A stretch of DNA of 64,000 nt from Isoetes taiwanensis (GCA_021234155.1 JAJEKV010000040.1:62001-126000); one strand, 5' to 3'; shown: positions 44,478-56,989, counted from the first letter of the stretch. The notes: generated from the sequence alone by a model not told the origin. Program-made: numbers and translations.

Positions 44478-46450
44478 GAGCTGCAACAAAGCTCTACTTG
44501 GCCTTCATTGAAAGAATTGAAACTAGCCGTGAAAGAACATTCCATATCGAACCATGTGGAACGGAAAGTGTTAAAGTCAGATAAGATAAGGTAATTTTGT
44601 CATTTCCCTTCTCAGATGCAATTGCTACAAGATTTATGAGCAGCAAATTTCATTTTCTTGTTTATCCATTGTAGATACATTGTTTATCCATTGTTTATTT
44701 CATTTTCTTGTTTATCCATTGTCTATACATTGTTTATCCATTGTAGATACATCGTTTATCCATTGTTTATTTCATTTTCTTTGTTTATCCATTGTCTATA
44801 CATTGTTTATCCATTGTAGATACACAGTGACTTGTGGTGCTGGGAATTGCAATTAGCGTCTTCATGCTTCTATCATAGAAAATGGTCCCCAGTGCGCAAT
44901 CAAGAAGTTTGAAGCTGTGCACAACTGTTGTCTTTGGAGCAACTTGCCTCTTGGCAACAAAAAGTTAACACGAGTGGCTTGCTAATTGCACTATTGAAAG
45001 ATTCCGAACGACCTACTTTGTGGCCAAAAGATCTCGTTGGTGATGTCGGAGAGAAGAAGGTATAGAAATATCTTATGGCCTTGCATGGAAAGCAAAAAAG
45101 CGGCAAACTCCCAAATCCATGGTGATCACGTAGAGGCCTATAAGAAATAGGAGGGATATTGTGAAGAAATATTAAAGATGAATCCGGGAAGCATAGCATT
45201 TGTTGAAGTCTCACGAGGGTCATTTCTTTCGACTTTTTATTGCTTATAATGCTAGTTTGAAGGATTCTCTTCTTCTTGAGACCCGGTAATAGGTTTGGAT
45301 GGCACCCATTTAAAGGGGACGATATCTTGGTATACTATTGCGGGCTTCTGACAATAGATGGGAATGATGGATTGTTTCCAATTGCTTTTGCTGTAGTAAG
45401 TGCTGAAAATGATGATAATTGGGTATGGTTACTTCAAAATTTGAAGAATTGTATGCATCATGCACAACAAGTCACTTTCATTTCAGATAGACAGAAAAGT
45501 TTGGTTGAAGGTGTTGAGATTATTTTTGGGGCACAATTACCTCATGCTTATTGCATGCGCCATTTAGCTGACAATTTTAGGAGGGTCTTCAAGAGTACAA
45601 CCCTTGTGCATTTGTTATGGAATGCAGCACGTGCCAATACTGTAGAGAAATATGATGAAGTGATCTCTGAAATGCGTGCTGCTAATGCCCAAGCTACCAT
45701 TTGGATACTTGTTGCAGCTGATCCTATACATTGGGCGAACTAAAAATTCAAGGGACAGAGGGATGGTCATCTAACTTCTAATATTGCAGAATCTCTGAAT
45801 TCTTGGTTGCATGAACCTAGAAATAGAATAGAATAGTTTTTTTAACGTCCACGGAGACCAATAGGTCATGGGAGTTGCCTGTGTTAGCTATGTTGGAGTT
45901 AATTCAGCATAAGTTAATGACATGGTTCCATGAACGTCGACAATAAGCACAATCCTATATAACAGAGGCAGGCCAATATGCACAGGTTGGCATTGACTCC
46001 CGCGTCTTGGCGAGGATGTTAAGAGAGCATGTGATCGTGGGGCTCTTACCGGATTATTAAAAAAGATCGAAGTTGAGTATGAGATTTTGTCTTCAAAATC
46101 TAGGATTGTGAATTTGGAAATGAGAACATGCTCTTTGCAAAATGAATGGCGTTGAGGAGGGTATTCCTTGTGCACATGCAGCATGTGCAATACTATATAG
46201 AAATGAGCGTGTTCAGAGCTATGCTCATCAAGCATTTTTTCTCACTTCCTATTCGAAACCTATAGGGAGATCATGCACCCGTTATTGTTCCTAATGTTCT
46301 AGGTACAATGTTGCCTCCAAATGACAAGAAGACCTCCGTGGCCTACGAACAAAAGAGGATTCGTAAGGGTGAAGAAGAAGTGAAGGAAGTTCATCATTGT
46401 AGTAGCTGCAAGGGTAGGGACCATAACTCAAGGACATGCAGGGCACCCAT
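44478..46450 (+). pseudogene. MULE transposase, unit 1, heavily broken
   Basis: Same gene as in unit 2, with first exon MELQQSSTWPSLKELKLAVK and a TAG at 44854-44856 in place of the usual Trp codon of the N-terminal CxxxxCxWR motif. The best frame is 45276-45743: DGNDGLFPIAFAVVSAENDD, NWVWLLQNLKNCMHHAQQVT, FISDRQKSLVEGVEIIFGAQ (second catalytic Asp intact here) and HAYCMRHLADNF. The SWIM finger at 46120-46200 is distorted. It cannot make a full protein. Confidence 0.88.
44640..44825. repeat. Minisatellite in the MULE intron, unit 1
   Basis: About nine copies of TTGTTTATCCATTG with alternating GTAGATACA and GTCTATACA spacers. Repeated at 50410-50585 in unit 2. Confidence 0.85.
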
Positions 46451-49400
46451 CTAGTTAGCAATGCGTCCATTGTGTTTATTGTGCTTCAAAACAATATTTA
46501 TGAGATTTAAGTTAATCTTGGCCTACTTTGGCATTTGAAATTATCTTGTTGAATTTTAATGATGTATGGAGCATTAAAAAACAAACGTTTGGGCTCAAGG
46601 GCATTCCAAACATTTTTGCAAAACTTAAGAGTATTTTGTGAATCTTGAAACTTTTGAAATTTGAAATAAAATACACGTTAGAGGCATCAAGGGTATTTTG
46701 TGAATTCGAAGGAAACATAAAGGTATTTGAGAAATTATGTCATAACATAAGGGTATTTCAACAATTTTCAAAACTACATTATATATTGTACATTGACCAG
46801 GGGCATTCCATTAATATTTAAAAAGTTAGGGGTATGTGGGAAAATATGTCAAAACATACATTTTCGTTTTTTCCTATCTTTATGGCGTCACGTTCAAGTT
46901 TTATTTCCAACCATTGATCTGGAGGATATTCTCGGTATTGTCGCTAGGGTGTACCATATAAATTACTTTTTAGGGAGTGCAAAACTACCCAGAAAAGTAC
47001 CCAGTACTGGGTACTTGGAACTTTCACAAATGTCTCAATAAAGAATAAGTTTGAGAGTTGATTCATTCATTCTAGTTTCTAATGGTATTGTTATCCTTTG
47101 ATACTATAGATTGACATGTTATTGACCTTCAATTCAAATTTTTTTTTATTGATTTTAGTGGAAAGAAAACTATGAAACTACCAGATTTAAAAGTATCCAG
47201 TGTAGGTACTTTTGAGGGTTCCAAAAGTGGTACACCATAGCATGCTTTTACCCGCATATCATGTCTCCCATGATCGAGCCACAGAATCTACTCACATGCC
47301 AGGCATTTTTGCCAGTTTTAGAGTTTTACATTCTAATAAGCACTCATATATTAGGCAAAACCATGCATGCCATTTCTTTAAAATTGTATGCGTATAGGTG
47401 AGGAAATCTAGAAAAAACAAATTGAATGGTTTTTATCGCCCCATATGGCCCATATTCTATGGCTGAAATTGTATTCATCAATATAATTGACATAATCAGG
47501 CATCCTAATGAATATATTATGCATTTTATTTTGAGTCTTATGAGAGGACAATGCGCTATGATATTTGTAAAAAAACACTTGTAAGCCTCATTGATGTTTA
47601 TACTATTTATCATAATGATGCAGGAAAAGGAATCTCAGGGGCAGAGAATAGTTAAAAATATTGTTTTCGCCACTGGGGATAGTCAGGGTTATCGTATGAA
47701 GGTTACAGTGAAGAAATAACATCCCTATTAGACATTTATGAATATTTGAAGGCATGTCCAAACATTTGAACATCTATGCTCAAAATAAATTAACGTAACA
47801 TGACAATACACTTTCTCTTTTGCATTTTTGTGGAAACGTATTCTAAGTGATGCAAAGGCTACATACTCAGCTAACAAAAGATTGACTTCTCTGCACTTAT
47901 CAAACTTATCTCCATCTTTATCCTGCAACTTTCTTCCTCTTACTTGATACCCATATTGGGCCCTTCTTCAATTCAGGATCAGAAAAGTAATGTATTGAAA
48001 GCATATAACCTGGTATCATTCTCTGTATACTAAGATTCGCGGAACTCTTCTTTTCTTTTTCTTCCTTCAATAAGGTTTCGATAAGGTAGAACAATAGATG
48101 CTCAAAATTTGTACAACATGCAAATTGTATATCAATCAGACTCATTGTTGGTAGAAAACCAAGTCCAAATTAGGATAGGTAAAATAACCAAAATGAGTAA
48201 AAAAAAAAACCAAGTGCTAGCATTGATAACAATTCTTCGCTATGGAAGAAAATATACATGTCATTTGATATGTACAAACACATAAAACCACGAAAAGAAA
48301 ATCCAAAAATAATTAACAAAATACTAGAAATAAAATAATATACTTTTCTGGTTAAGGTCTACAGTGTTGCAGAACTCACGATAATTCAATTGTTGCACTT
48401 TGTGTTTTGTATGTTAATCGTCTTGTAATAGAAAACATGTGGACTGCACAAAATTTTCAAAGTAGCATCAGACCTATGGATAAATAAGATTCTAACATTA
48501 GAAAGTAGTCTAGGGTATCAGATTCGAAAAATGGAAATGCATGAACACCTACTTCAGTACAAAGACAAAATTCCAGACATTTACTTTCTCCACCCGAACC
48601 ACTGCAATGGCATATACCTTGCACAACACGTGTGCCTGCAAATCAGAAAAGGCATGGAGGTACAATGCATCAGCTCAAGCACACGGGTGTCTATTTCTAG
48701 CAAGTAAACCTATACTACCAAGCCAAGGCAAGCCAAATTGCAGATTCATCAACCTTGGCATTTAAGACTGATAACATGCAAAACAACACAACAAACTTAT
48801 CAAACAAATAAAATACCTGCATCACATAAATATAGAGATGGAAACATGCTGCCAGATTATGGATAATGTAAACTCTTGGCTTAAAAAGGAACCGCTTTTA
48901 AATGAAGATGAGAGAAACAAGGTGGTGGCGCAAAGGAAAAGTATAATAAGGAGCCATAAAATCTTGAGATTCTACCATAACTCTATCAATCCATGAGAAC
49001 CTCCATGCAAAAAGCGAACCCTAGGTTAGTTTAGTTAACACGATTCGGGACACATTAGTTAATCCAAGAGCCACAGTGACCCGATTGATGGAGTCCCAAC
49101 TGATCTGCTCCAAGAAAATGTCTTGTAGCTTCTGTAAAATCCAGGACAAAAAAATAGGGTTTAGGTCGAGTTCAACTTGCCAACATTTCCACTGTAAAAA
49201 GACGTCTGATGCTTGTGGCAATGGATCAGCAGCTTCAAAAACTATTTTGGCCGGCTATGCTCCTGTAAATTGCTCCTGCGATTTGCTCCTGCGATTGCCA
49301 CCGAGAAAAGGATGAAGGGACAATCCCCCGCCATATCCTCTGTTCTGCTCCCAAATCGACAGCCTTCTGCAAGGTGCAAACCAGATACAATGAAATAGAA

Positions 49401-50234
49401 GCATTGCAACAAACAAAACAGAAGTATTAGGGTTTTACGTGCTCCAACGACTTACCAAACTAAAACGATAGCGACGGATAGAAAATAGGGAAAAACTACA
49501 GATTACCCTTATGTTTTGATATATTTTCCCACATACCCCTAACTTTTCAAATATTGATGGAATGCCCCTGGTCAACGTATTTGGCCTTGTAGTTTTTCGT
49601 TTGTCACAAGATACCCTCCAGTTTTTTCGTATTTCTTCAAATACCCTTTTCAAGCGGTTCGTTCCGCATCCCGCGATTCTAGAAAATAGCGGTAAATTTT
49701 TTCGATTGCTACAAAGAAGAAATTTTTAAATTGCTTATGCTTTTTCGGTCCTTATGCTTTTTCGGTGCTCTTGAGCTTAGATTTTCACTAGTTTTAAGGT
49801 TCGACTGGAGCAAATCCGAATTCCTCAGCATAAAGCAGCAACAATCTGATTTTCCTGATCGATTGGAGCAGCAGCAAATCCATTGTTCTTCAGCAGATTC
49901 TCTGATTTCCTGATGCAGATTTCCATTTATCCCTGATTTTCGATTTCTTCAGCAGATTGGGTTTCGATTTCCTGATTGGGTTTCCGATTTTCTGATCGAT
50001 TGGAGCAGCAGCGATTGTGTTGCCACAGAAATTGTATGCCACAAATCTTTTGCCACAGATTCTTTCATCACAGAAATCCTGCTGCCATGCAATCCGATTT
50101 GCATTTTCCCACAGATTTTACACAGCTAGAGAGATAGATTTCGATTTTTGGATTTTGCCACAGATTTGGATTTTGCCACAAAGACTTTACACAGCTATAG
50201 GAGTTTGCCACAGACTTTTGCCGCAGACTTTTCT

Positions 50235-52212
50235 ATGGAGCTGCAACAAAGCTCTACTTGGCCTTCATTGAAAGAATTGAAACTAGCCGTGAAAGAACAT
50301 GCCATATCGAACCATGTGGAACTGAAAGTGTTAAAGTCAGATAAGACAAGGTAATTTTGTCATTTCCCTTCTCATATGCAATTGCTACAAGATTTATGAG
50401 CAGCAAATTTCATTTTCTTGTTTATCCATTGTAGATACATTGTTTATCCATTGTTTATTTCATTTTCTTGTTTATCCATTGTCTATACATTGTTTATCCA
50501 TTGTAGATACATCGTTTATCCATTGTTTATTTCATTTTCTTGTTTATCCATTGTCTATACATTGTTTATCCATTGTAGATACACAGTGACTTGTGGTGCT
50601 GGGAATTGCAATTAGCGTCTTCATGCTTCTATCATAGAAGATGGTCCCCAGTGCGCAATCAAGAAGTTTGAAGCTGTGCACAACTGTGCTGGAGCAGCTC
50701 GTCTTGGCAACAAAGAAGTTAGCACAGAGTGGCTTGCTAATTGCACTATTGAAAGATTCCGAGAACAGCCTACTTTGTGGCCAAAAGATCTCGTTGGTGA
50801 TGTCAGGAGAGAAGAAGGTATAGAAATATCTTATGGCCTTGCATGGAAAGCAAAAGAAGCGGCAAACTCCCAAATCCATGGTGATCACGTAGAGGCCTAT
50901 AAGAAATTGGAGGGATATTGTGAAGAAATATTAAAGATGAATCCAGGAAGCATAGCATTTGTTCAGAAGTCTCCTGAGGGTCATTTCTTTCGACTTTTTA
51001 TTGCTTATAATGCTAGTTTGAAGGGATTCTCTTCTTGCAGACCAGTAATAGGTTTGGATGGCACCCATTTAAAGGGACGATATCTTGGTATACTATTGCA
51101 GGCTACAGCAATAGATGGGAATGATGGATTGTTTCCAATTGCTTTTGCTGTAGTAAGTGCTGAAAATGATGATAATTGGGTATGGTTACTTCAAAATTTG
51201 AAGAATTGTATGCATCATGCACAACAAGTCACTTTCATTTCGAGATAGACGTAAAAGTTTGGTTGAAGGTGTTGAGATTATTTTTGGGGCACAATTACCT
51301 CATGCTTATTGCATGCGCCATTTAGCTGACAATTTTAGGAGGGTCTTCAAGAGTACAACCCTTGTGCATTTGTTATGGAATGCAAAGACGTGCCATCATC
51401 AGAGAGAAATATGATGAAGTGATCTCGAAATGCGTCTTCGCTAATGCCCAAGCTACCATTTGGATACTTGTTGCAGCTGATCCTATACATTGGGCGAACT
51501 AAAAATTCAAGGGACAGAGGGATGGTCATCTAACTTCTAATATTGCAGAATCTCTGAATTCTTGGTTGCATGAACCTAGAAATAGAATAGAATAGTTTTT
51601 TTAACGTCCACGGAGACCAATAGGTCATGGGAGTTGCCTGTGTTAGCTATGTTGGAGTTAATTCAGCATAAGTTAATGACATGGTTCCATGAACGTCGAC
51701 AATAAGCACAATCCTATATAACAGAGGCAGGCCAATATGCACAGTTGGCATTGACTCCACGTGCTGAGCAGGATGTTAAGAGAGCATGTGATCGTGGGCG
51801 CTCTTACCGGATTATTGCAGCATCAGAAGTTGAGTATGAGATTTTGTCTTCAAAATCTAGGATTGTGAATTTGGAAATGAGAACATGCTCTTGCAGCGAA
51901 TGGCAGCAGGAGGGTATTCCTTGTGCACATGCAGCATGTGCAATACTATATAGAAATGAGCGTGTTTGAGCTATGCTCATCAAGCATTTTTCTCACTTCC
52001 TATTACAAACCTATAGGGAGATCATGCACCCGATTATTGTTCCTAATGTTCTAGGTACAATGTTGCCTCCAGCGACAAGAAGACCTCCAGGGCGCCCACG
52101 AACAAAGAGGATTCGTAAGGGTGAAGAAGAAGTGAAGGAAGTTCATCATTGTAGTAGCTGCAAGGGTAGGGACCACAACTCAAGGACATGCACGGGGCAC
52201 CCATCTAGTTAG
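50235..52212 (+). pseudogene. MULE transposase, unit 2
   Basis: Exon 1 begins ATG 50235 and ends at donor AAGGTAATTT (50350). Exon 2 begins about 50585 with CGAGNCN, a TAG at 50613-50615 where a Trp codon is expected, then RLHASIIEDGPQCAIKKFEA and VHNCAGAARLGNKEVSTEWL (Mutator DNA-binding N-terminal domain). The frame 50676-51248 continues to the MULE domain: PVIGLDGTHLKGRYLGILLQ (first Asp), NWVWLLQNLKNCMHHAQQVT, then RDRRKSLVEGVEIIFG with a frame slip at the second Asp. A SWIM finger, RTCSCSEWQQEGIPCAHAAC, lies at 51880-51940. A final knuckle, CSSCKGRDHNSRTC (52150-52192), precedes the stop at 52212. Domain order is complete for a MuDR-type enzyme; the stop and slips inactivate this reading. 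Confidence 0.9.
50410..50585. repeat. Minisatellite in the MULE intron, unit 2
   Basis: Same TTGTTTATCCATTG array as at 44640-44825, nearly unchanged between the units. Confidence 0.85.
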
Positions 52213-52729
52213 CAATCGTCCATTGTGTTTTTATTGTGCTTCAAAACAATATTTATGAGATTTAAGTTAATCTTGGCCTACTTTGGCATTTGAAATTATC
52301 TTGTTGAATTTTAATGATGTATGGAGCATTAAAAAACAAACGTTTGGGCTCAAGGGCATTCCAAACATTTTTGCAAAACTTAAGAGTATTTTGTGAATCT
52401 TGAAACTTTTGAAATTTGAAATAAAATACACGTTAGAGGCATCAAGGGTATTTTGTGAATTCGAAGGAAACATAAAGGTATTTGAGAAATTATGTCATAA
52501 CATAAGGGTATTTCAACAATTTTCAAAACTACATTATATATTGTACATTGACCAGGGGCATTCCATTAATATTTAAAAAGTTAGGGGTATGTGGGAAAAT
52601 ATGTCAAAACATACATTTTCGTTTTTTCCTATCTTTATGGCGTCACGTTCAAGTTTTATTTCCAACCATTGATCTGGAGGATATTCTCGGTATTGTGCCA
52701 GATCAATGGGCATCAACATTTTGACCCAA

Positions 52730-53640
52730 AAATAAAAAACCACTTCCTATGGTATCGATCGAACACATGGTTCAAGCACAAGAAAAAAGCAAACTAAAGA
52801 AGCCAATGGTCGGGGCCTCCCGCAGCGGCAACCAAATAATGAAACAAAGCAAGCAGCAAGCAAGCGGGGCCCCAATGAAACACGTTGGAAACAATCCTCT
52901 TCTAGTCCCGGCAGGAGTGGGGATGAAGGTGGGAACCGTGGATTTGGGATGGAAGAATGGATGGAGCTCGTGAGAATGGTGACGCTCAAAGAATACGCCA
53001 TAGCTGCGGCTATGGAAGGCGGATCCTCTTCTAATAACTTGAAAGCTCCTCTTCCGCGTTAGCTTAGCAAAAACATTATGCAATCACCAGTACTTTTATC
53101 CGAGCCGCCGCTTGGAGATGCCATAGCCGCTGCGTTCCACGTGAAGCCGCATCGGGGATCTTGAGAAAGCAAGAAAGTTCTTCACGTTGCATTCGGCGAA
53201 GCCGAGGGGGTTGGATTTGGAAAGAATCGAAGGAAAAGGGGCTTTGCCGCTCACCCTTACCGCCAAAAATTGTCGATTTGCTCTTCACGACCCACGCCGG
53301 AATCCAATCGAGAGCTTTAATTTAGCGGCCAAACAACTCGCATGTTAGATTTCTTCGTCCGTTCTAGCATTCTTAACCTCAAATCGCACAAAACCCCGGT
53401 GCCATTCTTGCAACCCGCTCCCTCGGCCGCGACCTCGCCCAAAAAAAACCAACAGTGCAATCTTATCCGTGGCCCTAAAATTAAAAACACCCTTCCTTTC
53501 AACCATTACAAAAAATGCAAAAACATCCATGAAAGAAGGGAGTTGCAAATCACCCAAAATAGCAATAACTATTTAAGCTGCTCCCACATGGCAAATTATA
53601 CCATTTTTCATACAATACGATACTAAAATGATAGTCCTAA
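52730..53640 (+). other. GC-richer segment inside the MULE right arm, possible captured host sequence
   Basis: Base composition and codon sense change here. One frame reads EEWMELVRMVTLKEYAIAAA with a Ser/Gly-rich continuation (52940-53060), another RFALHDPRRNPIESFNLAAK (53272-53331). No family recognised. It lies between the inner and outer right ends of the MULE, the position where MULEs carry captured gene pieces. Several stops interrupt it. Confidence 0.35.
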
Positions 53641-53725
53641 CCACTGCCAGAATACCCTTTCCCAACCCAAAACGAAATTAGCACACTATATATCTGTAAA
53701 CATAAGGGTAATCTGTAGTTTTTCC

Positions 53726-54129
53726 TTAAAAATATACCTCCGGCGCTAAAAAGGAATACCCTCTTTGCCGTAAAATTTGTCCACAGGAAACCAGGTATGT
53801 TAAATCGTCTGCGAATGAGAGTAATCCATGTTTCAGAGCCCGTGCCTTCATAATTGCTATTTCTATAACTTGAGAAGCAAGGTGGAATATGTTACTAGGA
53901 GGTAACTGCTCATTACAGGAACGGAGAGAGCTCGATAAAACGGTATAGAAGAAAGTCATATATTGAACATAAGAAGCTCAACCATGTAAATGAGCCTTCA
54001 AATGACAGGTTTAAAGACAGAAACATTGAGGGAATGTAGTAGTTTGAGAGACCTCAGGAACAAAAGTTCATGCTGCTGCAATCAATAGCGGGGATCATGC
54101 ATGCAGTGTGGTGGCTAACACCCTAGTGC
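53726..54129. other. No gene recognised
   Basis: Flank between the MULE outer end and the PPR remnant. It probably includes decayed upstream PPR sequence. Confidence 0.35.
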
Positions 54130-56050
54130 AAATATATGTATACCAAATGTGGTTGCAGCTCGCGTGCCCATCTAATCTTTGACAGGATGCCAGAGCACGA
54201 TCTGGTGTCTTGGAATGCTGCAATATTTGGGTATTCAGAGGATGAAGATCGTACGTTGGCTATGCAACTATGTTTCCATCTGCATGAAGAAGGGTTTATA
54301 CCAAATTCTATAACTTACATTGCTGTGCTTAAGGCATGTGCTAACTGTGCAGCAATACAAGAGAGTAGTCAATCTACGGACAAATTTGTCAGTGTAGAAT
54401 AATTGGAAAATGGTATGGCAGTCCGTTCTCAATTTGTGAAGAGTGTCCATAAGTTAAATATTTTTGTGCGAAACACTCTGATTGATACGTATTTCAAATG
54501 TGGGAACATAGCCCATGCTCGTCATGTCTTTGACAACATGCATTGTCATGATCTGGTGTCATGGACTGCTATGATATTTGGATATGCAGGTGGCGGTCAG
54601 AGTGAGTTATCTCTGGAATTATTTTCGTGCTTGCAAGACGAAGGCATTAAACCAGATGCCCGGACTTATGTTGCTGCGCTGGAGGCATGTGCACTTTGTG
54701 CAGCCAAAGAAGAACGCACGCAAGTCGAGGGATATGCGTGAAGATAGGATGCCTTGAGAAGACTTTGGCTATCCACTCTCAGCTTGCAAAGCACAGTCTT
54801 CAATCTGATATTTTTGTAGCAAGCACCCTGGTCGATATCTATGCCAAATGTTGAAGCATGCTTCGTGCCCACAGAGTCTTTGACAGTTTGGTGCATTACA
54901 ATGTCGTTTTATGGAATGCTTTGATTTTTGGGTATGCAGACAGCACTGAAAGCAACGTAGCTCTGGGGTCAACTTATCCTCAAACCTATGTTGCTGTACT
55001 CAAGGCATGTATGACTTGTGCAGCCAGTGAAGAGTGTATACAAGTTGATGGAAAACTTTTGAAAATGGAGTGCTTGCAGAAGGCTATCGCTATGCACTCT
55101 CAAGTTGCAAAGAGTGGTCAAGAGATATGCCAAATGTGGGAACATGGGACATGCCTGAATGGTCTTTGACAGGATGTCATTTCAGGATGTGGTTTCTTGA
55201 AATCCCATCATGTTTGGATTTGCAGAAACTGGGGACTGCAATTTGGTTCTCCAATTATTTGCTCAAATGCAGGATCAAGGTTTTGTGCCTGATGCTCGAA
55301 CTTATCTTGCTGTCTTAAAGGCCCGTGGAGATCTGGCGACCTTGGGAACTGGGAAAAAAATCCATGTCCAATTTTGCGGTGCTGGACTTTAAAATGATAT
55401 AATTCTGACAAGTTGTTTGGTTGGTTTTATGGTAAATGTGGAAGCCTGGTTGATGCGAGGGAGGTCTTTCATGCAATGCTGACAAGGGATTTGGTGACAT
55501 GGAATGCCATGTTAGCAGGATATGCATCCCAAGGGGATACTGGCAATCTCTTTGACCTGTTTGATAGGATGTAAGACATGTTCTGATGCAGATGGCGTCA
55601 CATTTCTTTCTTCAGAGCATGTAGTCATGCCGGCCTTGTTGACAAGGTAAAGAGTATTTTCAGTCTATGTGTTTGCGCCATATGATCATACCTAACATCA
55701 AACATTATACTTGTATGGTAGATCTTTTTGTTCAAGCCAATTATCTGGACGAGGGACAAAGAAAATGCCTTTTATATTTAACATGTCAGTATGGGGAACA
55801 GTGTTATGTGCTCGTTGAAAATGGAAGAATATAGTGGCTGGAAGGATTTGTTTTGAGTCTATTCTAGAACTGGATATAATGGATGCTTCAGCTTATGTGC
55901 TGGTTTCTAGTATCTATGCAGATTTTGAGATATAGGAGTAGAAAATGTGAAAATATGCTCATGAAAAGGAAAGACTGGTGGATGCCAGAACAAAAACTCT
56001 CAGACTAAAAGAAGATAGAGCAGGCTGGAAAAAGATAGATTTCATCTTTC
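54130..56050 (+). pseudogene. PLS-class PPR protein gene with E domain, decayed
   Basis: Successive PPR units are readable: MYTKCGCSSRAHLIFDRMPE and HDLVSWNAAIFGYSEDEDRT, ITYIAVLKACANCAAIQESS (to a stop at 54400); NTLIDTYFKCGNIAHARHVF, DLVSWTAMIFGYAGGGQSEL, GIKPDARTYVAALEACALCA (to about 54720); further units to 55320 in changing frames; GSLVDAREVFHAMLTRDLVT and WNAMLAGYASQGDTG (about 55440-55545). The E-domain sense follows: ACSHAGLVDK near 55615, then ILELDIMDASAYVLVSSIYA (55863-55922). Such proteins edit or process organellar RNA. At least six stops or frame changes and no start or DYW end, so it is a pseudogene. The wording fits fern PPR proteins best. Confidence 0.85.
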
Positions 56051-56700
56051 TGCAGAGCTGCAATATTGCTATTTTCCTCCTATCATTGTTCGAGGCTTTA
56101 GCAGAAAATATATCTGCAAAGATCTGCTAAATTACATTACATTATTTGCAGTTTTCATGATGACGTGAGACTACATCTCTTAGGAAGAGGTCTTTCCAAA
56201 AATAATTGGCCAGTATATGACGCGATTTGGGTTAACACAATATCACATTTATCCAGTTTGTTTTCACATTTATCCAGTTTGTACTGAACACACAGGGGGG
56301 AGTTCAAAGTTGTGGTAAGAGGGGCCAATTCTTAATGAGCCTTAGGAGATGGCATATCTTTGTCTTTCAAAACTGTACAAAAGTGGTAGTCATTTCACAT
56401 GGCATAATCACAAATAGGTGGATGCCCACTTTGGTCTTTTCTTGGTCTCAACCCACATGTGTATAGTTTTAAAAAATACAGATATGCCACCCCTTAAGGC
56501 TCGTGTATCTGAGAATTGACCCTCCGATCTTTTTTCCAATTTGAAACTTCCTTTTTTCGATTCTTTCAAGAGAATTCGAGAAAGATATCTTCTAGAAGTG
56601 ATCTGCATGCCTTTGTTTTTATAGTCATTGTTAAATTCGCGGAAGAGAAGCACAGACTACTTTTCATGTTGCCTTAAAAAGGGGAAAAGGCGGGGCAGAT
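56051..56700. other. No gene recognised
   Basis: AT-rich. Includes a near-direct repeat TTTATCCAGTTTG (56249-56282). The minus-strand frame at 56653-56408 shows no family pattern. Confidence 0.4.
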
Positions 56701-56734
56701 AAGTGTGGTTAATATTTATCCATTCTTTTATGCA

Positions 56735-56868
56735 TATATATACCCCTATCTTTTGACTTTTCCTCAATTCTGTGCGTGGAGCAAAGGAGCAGCATAGGGA
56801 GCGGTGATGGGGCTGATTTGTTTGCATCCAAGTATGATGGTTTCTGCAAATTTGGCTTCTCTGATAAG
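56735..56868 (+). promoter_or_regulatory. Possible promoter and first exon of an unknown gene
   Basis: TATATATA at 56735-56742 is followed 72 bases later by ATG (56807) and a 62-base frame (MGLICLHPSMMVSANLASLI) ending at a donor, AAGGTAATT (56868). A possible acceptor, TCTGCAG, lies at about 56963-56969. No downstream coding sequence was recognised, so this may be a non-coding or dead promoter. Confidence 0.25.
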
Positions 56869-56989
56869 GTAATTTATCAGAGCTATTTTACTGCTTATTG
56901 ATATCCTTCCTGAATCTGCTGATTGTTTAGAAACTGTGCAGTAATTTTCGTTCTATTTCCATCTGCAGGATATTGAAAGATGATGGATC

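Larger units (their letters stand above)
43739..46874 (+). mobile_element. Mutator-like element (MULE), unit 1
   Basis: The left terminal repeat starts GGGAAAAACTACAGATTACC. A strong inverted match to it (about 90 bases, including TTTTCCCACATACCCCTAAC and GGAATGCCCCTGGTCAA) ends at 46874. In between is the transposase gene. No target duplication is seen around these ends in this unit; the outer right end found after unit 2 (53701-53725) is missing here because the duplication breakpoint lies inside. Confidence 0.8.
41203..46941. repeat. Segmental tandem duplication, unit 1
   Basis: 5.74 kb, repeated directly at 46943-52696. It contains the MITE, about 2.2 kb of unrecognised AT-rich DNA (41514-43738) and a MULE. 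The two units match along their whole length except for small indels and substitutions. Confidence 0.93.
46943..52696. repeat. Segmental tandem duplication, unit 2
   Basis: Starts inside the MITE terminal repeat (GCTAGGGTGTACC) directly after TATTGT of unit 1, and ends at the matching TATTGT at 52691-52696, where the sequence becomes unique. Confidence 0.93.
49488..53725 (+). mobile_element. Mutator-like element (MULE), unit 2, with outer right end
   Basis: Left end GGGAAAAACTACAGATTACC at 49488. Two candidate right ends exist: 52629 (inner, long inverted match as in unit 1) and 53725 (outer, where AAGGGTAATCTGTAGTTTTT, 53704-53723, is the exact complement of the left end). Bases next to the outer pair are TAGAAAATA (49479-49487) and TTAAAAATA (53726-53734), 7 of 9 alike, in line with the 9-bp duplication of Mutator elements. 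I favour 53725 as the boundary of the original insertion. Confidence 0.65.

Noticed and set aside
44640-44825. CRISPR-like or telomere-like short repeats
   Set aside because: TTGTTTATCCATTG tandem copies in a MULE intron; not a telomere motif and no spacers.
46942-46943. Two independent MULE insertions
   Set aside because: The similarity covers more than 2.5 kb of flank and the MITE, so a segmental duplication explains both copies.
52749-52973. Gene starting at the ATG near 52765
   Set aside because: A 75-codon frame with no pattern; another frame in the same stretch looks more protein-like. Kept only as a possible captured segment.
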